Below are positions 17,988 to 26,857 of a stretch of DNA of 64,000 nucleotides, one piece after another. The stretch is from Epithemia pelagica. Lineage: Eukaryota > Bacillariophyta > Bacillariophyceae > Surirellales > Surirellaceae. The DNA lies in NCBI GenBank assembly GCA_946965045.2, contig OX337229.1:3100001-3164000 (forward strand), read 5' to 3'. The notes under the pieces are model-generated. The model did not search any database and was not told the DNA's origin. It worked only from the letters and a program-made list of their open reading frames with translations. Within the stretch, counting starts at the first letter, position 1. Every line of letters begins with the position of its first letter. Both the position numbers and the translations under genes were made by a program.

Positions 17988-18008
17988 GATTCGTGATTCG
18001 TGATTCGT
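17988..18008. repeat. Microsatellite (GATTCGT)3
   Basis: Three tandem heptamers about 45 bp from the LTR, in the presumed 5' UTR of the NTPase gene. They put an in-frame TGA at 17994. Confidence 0.75.
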
Positions 18009-18062
18009 GATTTAGCCTCTTTGATCCCAGTTTCAAATGAAACGCTGCTAAAGGAGCACTTC

Positions 18063-19802
18063 ATGTCCGTTGTTGCTGCTGCTGCTGCTGCTGTTGCTGC
18101 TAAAGCAATGAATGTAGATGACCCAACTCCAGAGCAATCGAGAGCTGCGTTGCTGCTCAATTGCGAGTACCCCGAAAATGCGAGGGAGGCTCTGGATAAA
18201 ATCACGATAGAGAACTCCATGATGCTATCAAGAGAATTACAGTTCTTGAAGGAATTGAGGCCCTTGCAACCACAGCAGTCTGTTGAGGCGGCCTGCGGAA
18301 TCACTCTCTACTCACTGGTGAATTATCCAGCAAAAAATGTTCTAGTACTCAGGCAGAGAGCTTCAAACCTTTACTTTGAGCGTGATTTCTATGCAAATTT
18401 GTACGATGAGATAATTAAATTATGGAAAGACGACGAAAACACGACGATGAGGAAGATTATTCTGTCAGGCAATGCTGGAGTTGGAAAGTCCTGGTATCAA
18501 GTTTACCTGCTGCGCCGCCTCTTGTCGGAAACATCAGAGGACCGGCTGTTCCGATTTGTTGTCCGCCAGGTTGGGAAAGATTTCTACCTCATGGACCTGG
18601 ATACGTGTTCGGGTTTCACTTTGAGTGGTCAGGAGAGGGATATCAGACTACTACTGAGTGAGCACGGCGGCATTCTTTACTTGTACGAACCGGGTCTGGA
18701 GGTGAATCAACCACCGCTGCTTGCAGAAGCGCCATGTTTGTCCACATTGTCACCACGCAAGAATCGGATCAAGGAATACCTGAAAGAAGAGCCGCATCAG
18801 CTGTACATGCCAGTAGGGGAATACAACGAATTGAAGTACATTGCCGAGGAAGAGAAGTTGGATTTGGAAGTTTTGGAAAGAAATTTTGAGATTTTCGGAG
18901 GGATTTTCCGATACTCGTTGATTCGAATGGAGCGGCAGCTTGAAGAGAAAACAAAAATGGTAAACGCACGATGCGACAAAGTCTCTGCGGATATGCTGCG
19001 TTCAATTGCAACTGATATTGACGACGATCCGCAATCAACACTAGAGGGAAACATAAGTGGTTTCATCTTATCTTACACTGATATTCGGAGGGATGGGAAT
19101 CAAGCTTTCTGGTCACCGAGTCTTACGATGACAAGCGACTATGTTCGGCAGAGAATAATGAATAAGATGAGCCTCACATCTTATCATCAACATCTTGCAA
19201 TGTTGGCAAAGGTCCTCAAACACGAATCTGCAGATCTCACTGGAAAGGACCTCGAAGAATCTGTTGTTCACATGTTGTCAGCCGGCCCCGCGACGGTGGG
19301 ATGGCAGTACCAAGGAGTTTCAGGCGAGCCCAATACAAGTATAAAGCGCCTAGGACATACGAAGCGAAAAATCACTCGAGGTGCATTTAATCTTGCCTTG
19401 GTAAACTATCCAAGTGACACAAGCTATCCTCTTACCGACTGTGTCTTGGTAATTGACCAGGTTTATTGGGCTTTTCAGACCACGTGGCAGTATGATCACG
19501 CTTTCAAGCTTCGCACTTTGCGATCCTTTCGGGACGGGTTAAGTCTCCCCATTGACAAAACTCTGAACATTCTATTTGTGAATCCTAGATACAATGGGGT
19601 GTATGCGACTCGTCACAGAGACAAATATCTGGCTAAAGGTGAAGACCCAGGCAAACCCATTTTGGACAACAAAAAGCGTGTCCTGATGACAGCGCAGGAC
19701 GTTGTCACGATGTGGGAAAATACGCGAATCTTTGTTGCATTCCCAAATGATAGAGACTGGCATCAGGCGATCAGCAGTGCATTGAACGTCACAGTGCGTT
19801 GA
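18063..19802 (+). CDS. Crinkler/RHS-type P-loop NTPase with nuclease-like C-terminus
   Basis: A 579-residue protein built like the Crinkler-RHS family: a P-loop NTPase joined to a restriction-nuclease-like domain. The Walker A box is GNAGVGKSWYQ (about residues 136-146), followed by LLRRLL. LYLYEPG takes the Walker B position. The family box of Ser-Pro plus a basic stretch then 'Y-x-P' is seen as TLSPRKNRIKEYLKEEP and LYMPVGEYNELKYI, and RNFEIFGGIFRYSL matches the family FEIxGGxxRY box. The C-terminus has LTDCVLVIDQVYWAFQTTW with a following His, and ILFVNPRYNGVY, matching the Q-x-T...H and 'yFVvP' boxes. The longest frame starts at a GTG (18000); the ATG at 18063 is preferred. An Ala tract follows the start. 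The role in the diatom is unknown. The retrotransposon ends 120 bp upstream. Confidence 0.8.
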   Translation: MSVVAAAAAAVAAKAMNVDDPTPEQSRAALLLNCEYPENAREALDKITIENSMMLSRELQFLKELRPLQPQQSVEAACGITLYSLVNYPAKNVLVLRQRASNLYFERDFYANLYDEIIKLWKDDENTTMRKIILSGNAGVGKSWYQVYLLRRLLSETSEDRLFRFVVRQVGKDFYLMDLDTCSGFTLSGQERDIRLLLSEHGGILYLYEPGLEVNQPPLLAEAPCLSTLSPRKNRIKEYLKEEPHQLYMPVGEYNELKYIAEEEKLDLEVLERNFEIFGGIFRYSLIRMERQLEEKTKMVNARCDKVSADMLRSIATDIDDDPQSTLEGNISGFILSYTDIRRDGNQAFWSPSLTMTSDYVRQRIMNKMSLTSYHQHLAMLAKVLKHESADLTGKDLEESVVHMLSAGPATVGWQYQGVSGEPNTSIKRLGHTKRKITRGAFNLALVNYPSDTSYPLTDCVLVIDQVYWAFQTTWQYDHAFKLRTLRSFRDGLSLPIDKTLNILFVNPRYNGVYATRHRDKYLAKGEDPGKPILDNKKRVLMTAQDVVTMWENTRIFVAFPNDRDWHQAISSALNVTVR

Positions 19803-19873
19803 ACATCACTTTTTGAGAACAAAGCTTAGAACACCAGATCAAATTCTATCCCTATCGTATTGAATAGTTCAAA

Positions 19874-20134
19874 ATGCACCGCGACCAAAAAGTGCGAACA
19901 ACGGCAGGTGAAGAAACGAGTAAAGCCAACACGGATTCGGTGGCGGTCCTCTCGGAAATTAGTTGTTTGGATGCGAAAGGTGCCATCGTCATGGCCTTGT
20001 ACTATCCTCCCAACGACAGACAAAAAGTATTCCTCCGTCCGCATGTTTTGCAAGGGTCGACTTTGAGCGAGATCTGTCCCAGCACGCCCGCTACAGTACC
20101 CTCACCAGAGAAGCAAAGAGAAAGATTCAAATGA
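19874..20134 (+). CDS. Small hypothetical protein
   Basis: An 86-codon ATG-initiated frame between the NTPase gene and the right duplicated block. I do not recognise it and see no motif. It ends 7 bp before the repeat border, so it may be the remnant of a longer gene cut by the rearrangement. Coding status is uncertain. Confidence 0.3.
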   Translation: MHRDQKVRTTAGEETSKANTDSVAVLSEISCLDAKGAIVMALYYPPNDRQKVFLRPHVLQGSTLSEICPSTPATVPSPEKQRERFK

Positions 20135-20141
20135 ATCTAGT

Positions 20142-21720
20142 ATTACAGGAATCCTCCATTCTGAAATGCGATTGCTCATCCGTCATGGTTCGCTATCCTT
20201 CTGTGTTTCTTGGACGGTTGCTGTCAAGACTTGGTTCCCCCACCAGGGTGTCCGTGCTCTGGCACGAATGCCTCCAAATAAAATGGCATGCGCTTGCAAT
20301 CCAATCGGTTCCAAGGGGACTTTCGCCATCGCCAGAGCTTGGTCCATCATATCCTCTTGATCTTGGTCAGCACTCAGCCGGTCCAAGGTCAGTCCAGCCA
20401 TGGGTTCGTACAAAGAGTCGCGAATAATGGGACATCCCAGTGCTGCCAATTGAGCTCGAACTTGATGCTTCCGACCAGTAACCAGACGAATAGTGGACTG
20501 GTAGTGCACTTGGGACGGTGTTTGTGGGATGTATCCATGTCCATCGCGTTGTGCATCAATACTTATGGGTTCGCACTTGACAACCTCCAAGATACAGCGA
20601 TGCCAAAATTCGCGTGCCTTGCGTCGAGACTCGGGCGGCGAAAAGCTAACCAATTGACAGGGCGGGCCACCGGATTTGCCTCTGGCTGACTGTGGAGCCC
20701 ACATCCAATGTAAATGCTTGCCCAAGGGAACTGGTTTGGTCGTGACGGCCAAATACACCTTGCGCAGTTTTCGATCTCGCTGCAAGGCAGCAAAAACTTT
20801 TTGTCCATTGCGATCCTTACTCAAAACCACACAACCTCCCACACAGGAATCAACACGATGACACAAAAGCGGCCTAGCAATCAATCTTCCTTGTATATCA
20901 GTGAATGGTCCCATGCGGTCTTGAACACATCCTGGACAACATTCATAGTAGTTGGATGAATCGGGCTGCGTTGGGAGCATGGGCGGTTTATCCACCACAA
21001 GAAATGTTGTGTCTTCATACAGTAAGTTGTCCTCTCTCGTCATCTCCTGGCATGAAGGAAATCGTCGAGGAAAAGGATAAACTCGAATGTCTGTTCCGGC
21101 TTCAATCCAACTGGGAGATAAGATACGTCGAAAACGCTGACTTTCTAATTGTTCAATGTATTGCTCCAATTCTCCGTCATCGCTTTCTTCGTCCATAGTA
21201 TCAAAACTTCCATCCCCACTGCCTTGGTGAATACCTTGTAAGTCTGCATAGAGAGCGCGACTGCTGCTTCCCATATCGTCGTCATCGTCGTACAAGGACA
21301 AGAGTTCCTCTTCCGACAAGGCATCCATTTTGGCCCAAACGGCTCCAATAGCAATCAAATCATTTGCTTCTTGTAGCGACAGTGTGGCGGTAGCTGTGGC
21401 CGTAGTGTTTTGGAGAAGCTGAACGAGGGCTTCATTCAAGGGTCCAGAACGACGGGTGACACCTTTGACACAATAGGTGCCTATCCGACGAAAGGCAGGA
21501 ACTGATGTATTGTTGGATCCCATGTCCATGACTTCCAGACCAGGACTTTCATTCACATTGGAGACAGCATTCAATTCCGACCACGAATATGAGAAGGACA
21601 ACACGGTTCTGGTTCGTATTCGGATGGGGAACGAACCCGAGAAACAAAAGGAAGAAGCAATCTGTTCATAGTATAATGCCAGTACGATCCATAATCTCAT
21701 CTTTACTCTTGTGCCGTGAT
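20142..21720. repeat. 1,579-bp direct repeat, right copy
   Basis: Partner of 9127-10705 in the same orientation. Sequence beyond both edges differs completely from the left copy. The mismatches are uneven: a 401-bp stretch (20667-21067, matching 9652-10052) has none. Confidence 0.95.
20183..21700 (-). CDS. Plastid-type RluA-family pseudouridine synthase, right copy (motif intact)
   Basis: The 505-residue paralog of the gene at 9168-10685, differing by about 16 residues. The catalytic HRVDSCVGG box (Asp284) and the RLVTGRKHQVRAQL box are both canonical here, with Arg410 kept. The N-terminus (WIVLALYYEQIASSFCFSG) has a signal-like hydrophobic start and an ASAFAP-like ASSFCF, predicting import into the complex plastid. 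The frame is open 15 codons further up, to a possible ATG at 21745, but the start at 21700 is shared with the other copy. The gene has 342 bp of its own upstream sequence, head to head with the aldo/keto reductase-like gene. I infer that this is the ancestral, working copy. Confidence 0.9.
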   Translation of the reverse strand: MRLWIVLALYYEQIASSFCFSGSFPIRIRTRTVLSFSYSWSELNAVSNVNESPGLEVMDMGSNNTSVPAFRRIGTYCVKGVTRRSGPLNEALVQLLQNTTATATATLSLQEANDLIAIGAVWAKMDALSEEELLSLYDDDDDMGSSSRALYADLQGIHQGSGDGSFDTMDEESDDGELEQYIEQLESQRFRRILSPSWIEAGTDIRVYPFPRRFPSCQEMTREDNLLYEDTTFLVVDKPPMLPTQPDSSNYYECCPGCVQDRMGPFTDIQGRLIARPLLCHRVDSCVGGCVVLSKDRNGQKVFAALQRDRKLRKVYLAVTTKPVPLGKHLHWMWAPQSARGKSGGPPCQLVSFSPPESRRKAREFWHRCILEVVKCEPISIDAQRDGHGYIPQTPSQVHYQSTIRLVTGRKHQVRAQLAALGCPIIRDSLYEPMAGLTLDRLSADQDQEDMMDQALAMAKVPLEPIGLQAHAILFGGIRARARTPWWGNQVLTATVQETQKDSEP

Positions 21721-22042
21721 TGTCGATGGAGCAATGCAACACCATCTATTCTGACAAACGGATCTTTAATGGTGATCGGTCTCATCGTGGCTCGTGACTC
21801 GTGACCATCAAACGGCGCGATTGGATGGAGTGGGTGAAATGCTGGGGGACGTACAGACGGTGAAGAGTGATTGAGGTGACGTCAGATTGAACTTTTTTGA
21901 AACAATTGTCGTTTGTCGCGTCTTCATCATCCGATCAAGATCAACGCAATTGACTTTTGACATTTGACACCCAACATCATTGGCCTCCATTGAGACTTGG
22001 ACAACGTCGCGAGGGAAGCAGAGGGGAAGCGCTTGATCCATC
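21701..22042. promoter_or_regulatory. Putative shared promoter, pseudouridine synthase / aldo-keto reductase-like
   Basis: 342 bp between divergent starts of two genes that both appear plastid-directed. No defined element is recognised. The first 20 bp belong to the duplicated block. Confidence 0.4.
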
Positions 22043-23569
22043 ATGTCATCGACCAGTCGTGGGTTTGGCCTTTCGGCTGTCGTCTTTGTGTTTGTCTTGT
22101 ACGGAGACTTGGCTCATTGCTTTTCAACTACGAATACCCTTCCATCATCAGCCTCACAAGGACCGAATGTTCTTCGTTCACCCTCCTCGCCCTACGCAAG
22201 TCGCCTCCGGTCATCGAGCGGTGAAAGCAATCTAGGGGGCGAAGAAGATGAGATATCAAAGCTAATTGGTCGTCGTGGACAAATTAAAAGGAAAAAGAAA
22301 GAACCGGAAGTGGATGATCTTCCGTTGGAACCGGTGGTTGATTTAGACTTGGACAAATTACCAGAATTCAAAACTGAGCGACCGGTAAGACGAGCAAAAA
22401 AAGAGGAAGATGACGGAGAGAGCGATGGGAGTAAAGAGGGAGACAAGTCCTCAAAGCCAGGAGCCGATGTACCCATTGTGGATTTCAAAGCCGATTACGA
22501 AGACGAAAACGAATTACACATTCCAAATCGCCTCGTTGTGTCAACGTGCAGTTGGGGTGATACTAGTCGCAACTTTGTGGCGTCGGGAAAGTTAACCAAG
22601 CGCATGCTCAAGGAAGGAAAATTTGTGCCCGGTGATCTGCAGTTGGCCCACGCGAAACTCTTGGAAGCTGGCATCACCTTCTTGGAAACGTCACCGGCCT
22701 ATGGCAAAATGTCAAAAAGCAGTCGACTGTCAGCCGAACACATTGTCCAACGATGTGTAGATGAATCTCCCAAGGAGCTTCCAGAGTCTGTCATTATTGA
22801 AAGTTTGGGAACTTCTTCCTGGCTGAAACTAACACCCGCTCGCATCGTTCAGTCTCTCTACGATTCGGTTGAGCTCATGGGGACGTCCTCCGTCGAACTC
22901 TTCCAGGTTCCCAAATCCTTCTTTTATCCCTCCGCTCTTGTGGTTCGTTCCTTGGCTGCCGCCATTGAGTCGGGATGTTGTAACTACGTTGGGGTTCAGG
23001 GCGTTACCAGTCGATCAGGTCTGGCAAAGATTCGCAACAAACTCGATGACCAGGACATGACATTGACATCAAATGCTTTTGAATTCTCATTGACGAATCG
23101 TAAAGCTGAAGCGATGTTTGATGTATGCAAAGAAATGAATGTTATTCCCTTGGTGTTGAATCCCTTGGACAACGGATTGGCCTCAGGCGTCTACACAGCA
23201 ACCAATCCATCCGGTGGACAGACCTCTTCATCAAGTCGGAGCAAATTCTCCTTCAAGCAATTGGAAAAATTGCAGCCCTTACATTCGGTTCAAGAGTCAG
23301 TGGCAGAACGCGTCCAAACAAGGGTGAAACGAGATCTTCGGGAACTGCAAGATCGTTTCCGACCACGGTATGGACCCCCTCCCAAAATCAATACGGATAT
23401 CACAACCACCCAGGTGGCAATCAACTATGTGATTGCGAAAGGTGGAGTACCAGTGGTTGAAGTAAATAGTCCCAAAGATGCGGAGGAATTGGCTGGATCT
23501 ATTGGTTGGACACTGACTGATGAAGAGGTGGATCGACTGGATGCAGCGGCGGCATTGTGTAAACTGTAA
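22043..23569 (+). CDS. Aldo/keto reductase-like protein, plastid-type, catalytic residues not conserved
   Basis: 508 residues: signal peptide (VVFVFVLYGDLAHC) followed by an ASAFAP-like AHCFST, then a low-complexity charged linker, then an aldo/keto reductase barrel from about residue 160. VSTCSWGD, ITFLETSPAYGKM (normally fDTAxxYG), SAEHIV, a long helix pair, NAFEFSLTNR, VIPLVLNPLDNGLASG (matching ipl..ypLa.G.L.g) and TTQVAINYVIAKGGVPV (A..W.l..g..pi) give the order of the fold. Of the AKR tetrad, Tyr remains (about 217), but Asp is replaced by Glu (about 213). The strand that should carry Lys reads IIESLGTSSW, and the His strand reads ELFQVPK. It may be a non-redox relative or a binding protein. 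Confidence 0.8.
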   Translation: MSSTSRGFGLSAVVFVFVLYGDLAHCFSTTNTLPSSASQGPNVLRSPSSPYASRLRSSSGESNLGGEEDEISKLIGRRGQIKRKKKEPEVDDLPLEPVVDLDLDKLPEFKTERPVRRAKKEEDDGESDGSKEGDKSSKPGADVPIVDFKADYEDENELHIPNRLVVSTCSWGDTSRNFVASGKLTKRMLKEGKFVPGDLQLAHAKLLEAGITFLETSPAYGKMSKSSRLSAEHIVQRCVDESPKELPESVIIESLGTSSWLKLTPARIVQSLYDSVELMGTSSVELFQVPKSFFYPSALVVRSLAAAIESGCCNYVGVQGVTSRSGLAKIRNKLDDQDMTLTSNAFEFSLTNRKAEAMFDVCKEMNVIPLVLNPLDNGLASGVYTATNPSGGQTSSSSRSKFSFKQLEKLQPLHSVQESVAERVQTRVKRDLRELQDRFRPRYGPPPKINTDITTTQVAINYVIAKGGVPVVEVNSPKDAEELAGSIGWTLTDEEVDRLDAAAALCKL

Positions 23570-23834
23570 TCTACGATCCCAGGTTTTCCCGGTATGTGCC
23601 CCACAGTTAACGAGTATGTAGAGGGATTAAAACGAATGTTACGGAAACTGAAATCACAGTGACATATCTTCCTGAATTCCAGATTTACGTGGTACCTCTT
23701 TGAATAATAGTATGCTTCTGTTGTAGCATGATTGGAATCAAGGAAAGGCCAGAACGAGGGATCCTGGAGGGACTGCCCAAGTTATTTCCGGGCCAGGACG
23801 TCACCACTTGACACATCATCTGTACAGGCTTTCA

Positions 23835-24176
23835 CTAAACCTTTTCCCTCTGGAAGTGTTTAGGATGTTTGTTGAAGCACTGGATTAATAGATCTGCTTC
23901 TGAAACACAAGATTCCATTGCGGCGGCCTTTCCTTTTTTGGCGTTTTCTTCAAAGTTGTCCCCACACTTATTCAGTCTCGCATACTCCTCTGAACAAGGA
24001 CCATTTTCGAACAAGTTCACCGTTCTATCGGTTCGTGTACCCTCTTCCTGTCCGACCGTCGCAGTCCCCGCGGATGGTGCTACATCGGGAACATCGAGAA
24101 ATACTTTCTCCTCTGCTGATGATCCTGTTGGTTCGCTTGCCGTAGGTGTAGCGGGTTTTGAGTCGGTCGATCCCAT
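23835..24176 (-). CDS. Twin CX9C (CHCH) protein, probably mitochondrial intermembrane space
   Basis: 113 residues. After a disordered Ser/Thr/Glu-rich N-terminus come two exact CX9C motifs, CSEEYARLNKC and CVSEADLLIQC, separated by a charged helix-turn region. Such proteins are folded by Mia40 in the intermembrane space and serve in respiratory-complex assembly or membrane organisation. GPCSEEYARLNKC resembles small assembly factors such as the COX23/CHCHD7 group, but I cannot assign an orthologue. It lacks a presequence, as expected for the Mia40 route. It is head to head with a carrier-like gene. Confidence 0.85.
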   Translation of the reverse strand: MGSTDSKPATPTASEPTGSSAEEKVFLDVPDVAPSAGTATVGQEEGTRTDRTVNLFENGPCSEEYARLNKCGDNFEENAKKGKAAAMESCVSEADLLIQCFNKHPKHFQREKV

Positions 24177-24369
24177 ACCTTAATCTTTGGTAGAATGATG
24201 TTCACCCGTCCAAGACAACTTGATAACCACAATGATGCCGAATACCGACCGAAATCCAAAAGTTTGAAAAAGCCCCGCATCATCGATCATATTTGCTTTC
24301 GCGTTTTGGTCGCTATAAAGTACCAGTTTTTCTTGCAAACGCTTTAGATGTCATTTATATTTCACCAAA
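24177..24369. promoter_or_regulatory. Putative bidirectional promoter, CHCH protein / carrier-like protein
   Basis: 193 bp between divergent ATGs of two proteins that both look mitochondrial. No specific element recognised. Confidence 0.45.
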
Positions 24370-25614
24370 ATGGTTGAGGAGGATGGAAATGCTCGAAAGA
24401 GACCACTGCCGCAAAAAGGAAGCAATGGTGCAAAACAGGAAACCACCGTCTTGTCGGCGTCGCCTGAATCTACCATATCTGGTTCTTTGTGTGGTGGAAC
24501 CGCCCGTGGAGCGCTGTACACGATGAAAAAGTTGGGAGTTTCATCGACAATCTTTCATACTTTTGTGAAAAAGAAAGTCTATCTCTTGCTAGGGGCACAA
24601 CCGGCGATAACATCCGCTTATCCATCTCCCGTTGACCACCAATGGTGTGCTTCTCACCGTCTGCAATGGAGATCAACTTATCCAGGTCGTGCTGCAGGTA
24701 AGTCTGATTTCGAATCCCTCGAACTTTTGTCTGCTTCTCTCATTGATGATGATGGGAAATGTCGCGCTGGAACCCGGACAGAACTCGTCAAGGGAAGCCT
24801 TATTGGTATTGCTGTATTTGGTGTCTATGATATATTGATTCTTCGGAAGCTCGCGGAATTAGAGGTGAAAACGGGTTCAGGATCCACAAGGCGACCAATA
24901 ATAGTTGTGCCACAGTCTTCAAGATCCACTCAAGTGAAGAAAGATCGGGACATTGTCAAACTGGAGTCGATGTTCTCTTGGCATTTGGATCACCAGCTAC
25001 CCCTTTACATGCATGTTCAAGCAGGAGCCATGGCTGGCTTGATTCAATCGTTTGTTTTGGATGGATGGGAGATCAGTGAGTATCTTGCCCTTCATCATTG
25101 GCAGGCTGATTCCCGGAAATCACACTGGCACCACAGATTGAGAACTGTGAATGTGGAGCTTATCCTTCGTCGTGCTCTTCATCATTCGATTGGGTTCGCA
25201 ACGTTGTTTGGATGCTACGAATTGGTCAGATCGTCTTTATCCCAATCAACAATGGACTTTTTACGATTTAATTCCCACTCATGGATGGACCGGGTGGAGA
25301 CATGGAGTTTCATAACTCATAAACGGGATGGCATGACGAAATCTTACAATGTGACCTGCTTGCTAGTGGCAATCACATTTTTCGCTGGTGGTGTAGCTGG
25401 ACAAGCACATTTTGTTGTGAGCCATTATCTGCGACAATGGAAGATTGGTTCTCTGGCTATCAAAGCAGCTAGAAAGCAACATGCTTCGAAACTAAGGCAC
25501 ATTCATTGGAGGCCTTTGCTTGCCTCTTTCTTGCCCACAGGCCTAAGTTTTCTTGCTTTCCAATACGCTGGTGAGCTCACGGACCATTGGTTAAACTCGG
25601 CAACAGAAACGTAA
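24370..25614 (+). CDS. Divergent mitochondrial-carrier-like membrane protein
   Basis: 414 residues with six likely membrane segments in three pairs: SLCGGTARGALYTM, LVKGSLIGIAVFGVYDILI, HVQAGAMAGLIQSFVLDGW, LRRALHHSIGFATLFGCYELV, VAITFFAGGVAGQAHFVVSH and LLASFLPTGLSFLAFQYAGEL. The even segments carry the carrier-family pattern of an entry Arg/Lys-Gly and an exit Tyr-(D/E). The odd ones carry small-residue GxxxG-like packing. The diagnostic P-x-(D/E)-x-x-(K/R) after each odd helix is not kept, so this would be a very degenerate SLC25 relative. The substrate is unknown. The tail-end loop between helices 1 and 2 is long (about 100 residues). The start is an ATG. Confidence 0.55.
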   Translation: MVEEDGNARKRPLPQKGSNGAKQETTVLSASPESTISGSLCGGTARGALYTMKKLGVSSTIFHTFVKKKVYLLLGAQPAITSAYPSPVDHQWCASHRLQWRSTYPGRAAGKSDFESLELLSASLIDDDGKCRAGTRTELVKGSLIGIAVFGVYDILILRKLAELEVKTGSGSTRRPIIVVPQSSRSTQVKKDRDIVKLESMFSWHLDHQLPLYMHVQAGAMAGLIQSFVLDGWEISEYLALHHWQADSRKSHWHHRLRTVNVELILRRALHHSIGFATLFGCYELVRSSLSQSTMDFLRFNSHSWMDRVETWSFITHKRDGMTKSYNVTCLLVAITFFAGGVAGQAHFVVSHYLRQWKIGSLAIKAARKQHASKLRHIHWRPLLASFLPTGLSFLAFQYAGELTDHWLNSATET

Positions 25615-26857
25615 TGAAAACCATTCACACCCAGTGTTTCAATGGAGTGGACAAAACTACCGCGGGCAAAGACGTTTTACCTAGAGCATTGCGGAATTTA
25701 TACCTTCTCCCGTCGTATCCCGATATGATTGAAGGACGATGTGCATCTTGCGTACATGGCACCCCTGTAAGTTTTCTAGCCGCCATAGACATGGGAATGA
25801 TCCCGCTCAAGCTTAGAATAGTCAACGATCTATGTTTACATCATAATGTTGGCCATAATCTCTTCGTCTCTTTGGTGGACAAAGAGTCCCGGCTATGAAA
25901 CCCACAAATTCACAGGTCACTATGAGACGTTCGTGCCGCCAAAGAAGTCCTTCTTCGATCATAATGTTTATCGTGGCTCCGTGGGTTCAATAATGGGGGG
26001 ACGGTCGACGGGATGAAAATTTAGATTGACAACAGACGACCGGATGAGATTTTGTTCTGCCAAAAACGATCAAGACATTCGTTTCATGAAAGAAAATACT
26101 CCTCTGTTGCTTCTCTTTTTCTCGCAATTGTGGCAAGATTGGCATTTCGTGGCGAGGGGAATGCCGTGGGACTCTATGTCATACGTGTAGTCCCCAATAG
26201 AACTTGCGGTTTTTGCAGTCGCTTGTCTTGCATGAAGCAACTGATAACTGATCTAGAGTGTCTTTGTCTTTTTATGGCGACTGGGACTACGATTGGCTCA
26301 GGGGGGACACACACATACACATTGGTGGGAGACGAAAGACGAACCATGGATCAAATTTTGGATTTCTCGTTTTTGTCGGGTTGGGCGTGTTTTTTTCGTT
26401 ATGGGGTTTGAGACTCACGCGTTCAACCACTACGAACGGTGCCAAAATCGTGGTCTGAGAAGCCAATCGCCGATTTTGGGGGATGCCAACAGGATTTCGA
26501 AAAAAGCAAATTGTGAGCCGTTGGGTTCTTCTCGTAGTCTGAGTAGATCTTTCTGTACGCGCCGGACGACCTTCCCGCCTGTACCGTCACAAGAACGTTG
26601 CGATGATTCCCGCCACGCTCTCGCTTTTTTGAATCTCGCCACAAGAAATTTTTTGTCTGGTTCCCTCCGCCGACTTCGAGTGGTCTGCCTCTGTCTCCAC
26701 CCAACTCCCAACAGGCTTGACATTCATAATCCATGCCATTGGTCACCGACCTGGAACAGTCATCATATTTCTGAAAGAGCGCAAACCAGAAAGCGCCTTT
26801 CGTTTTACAGTCACCTCTCGAGTCAGTGCTTGATCTCGATACACTCAGCTGGTGATC
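25615..26857. other. Intergenic region, 1.24 kb
   Basis: No supportable gene. Plus-strand frames at 25587-25898 and 26293-27195 are featureless; the second overlaps the following gene out of frame. The second half, with C/T-rich patches, probably contains the promoter and 5' UTR of the next gene. Confidence 0.35.

Noticed and set aside
17762-18304. Minus-strand 180-codon frame reading from the NTPase gene into the LTR
   Set aside because: It is antisense to the NTPase coding sequence; its last part is simply the LTR end of gag-pol read from the other LTR.
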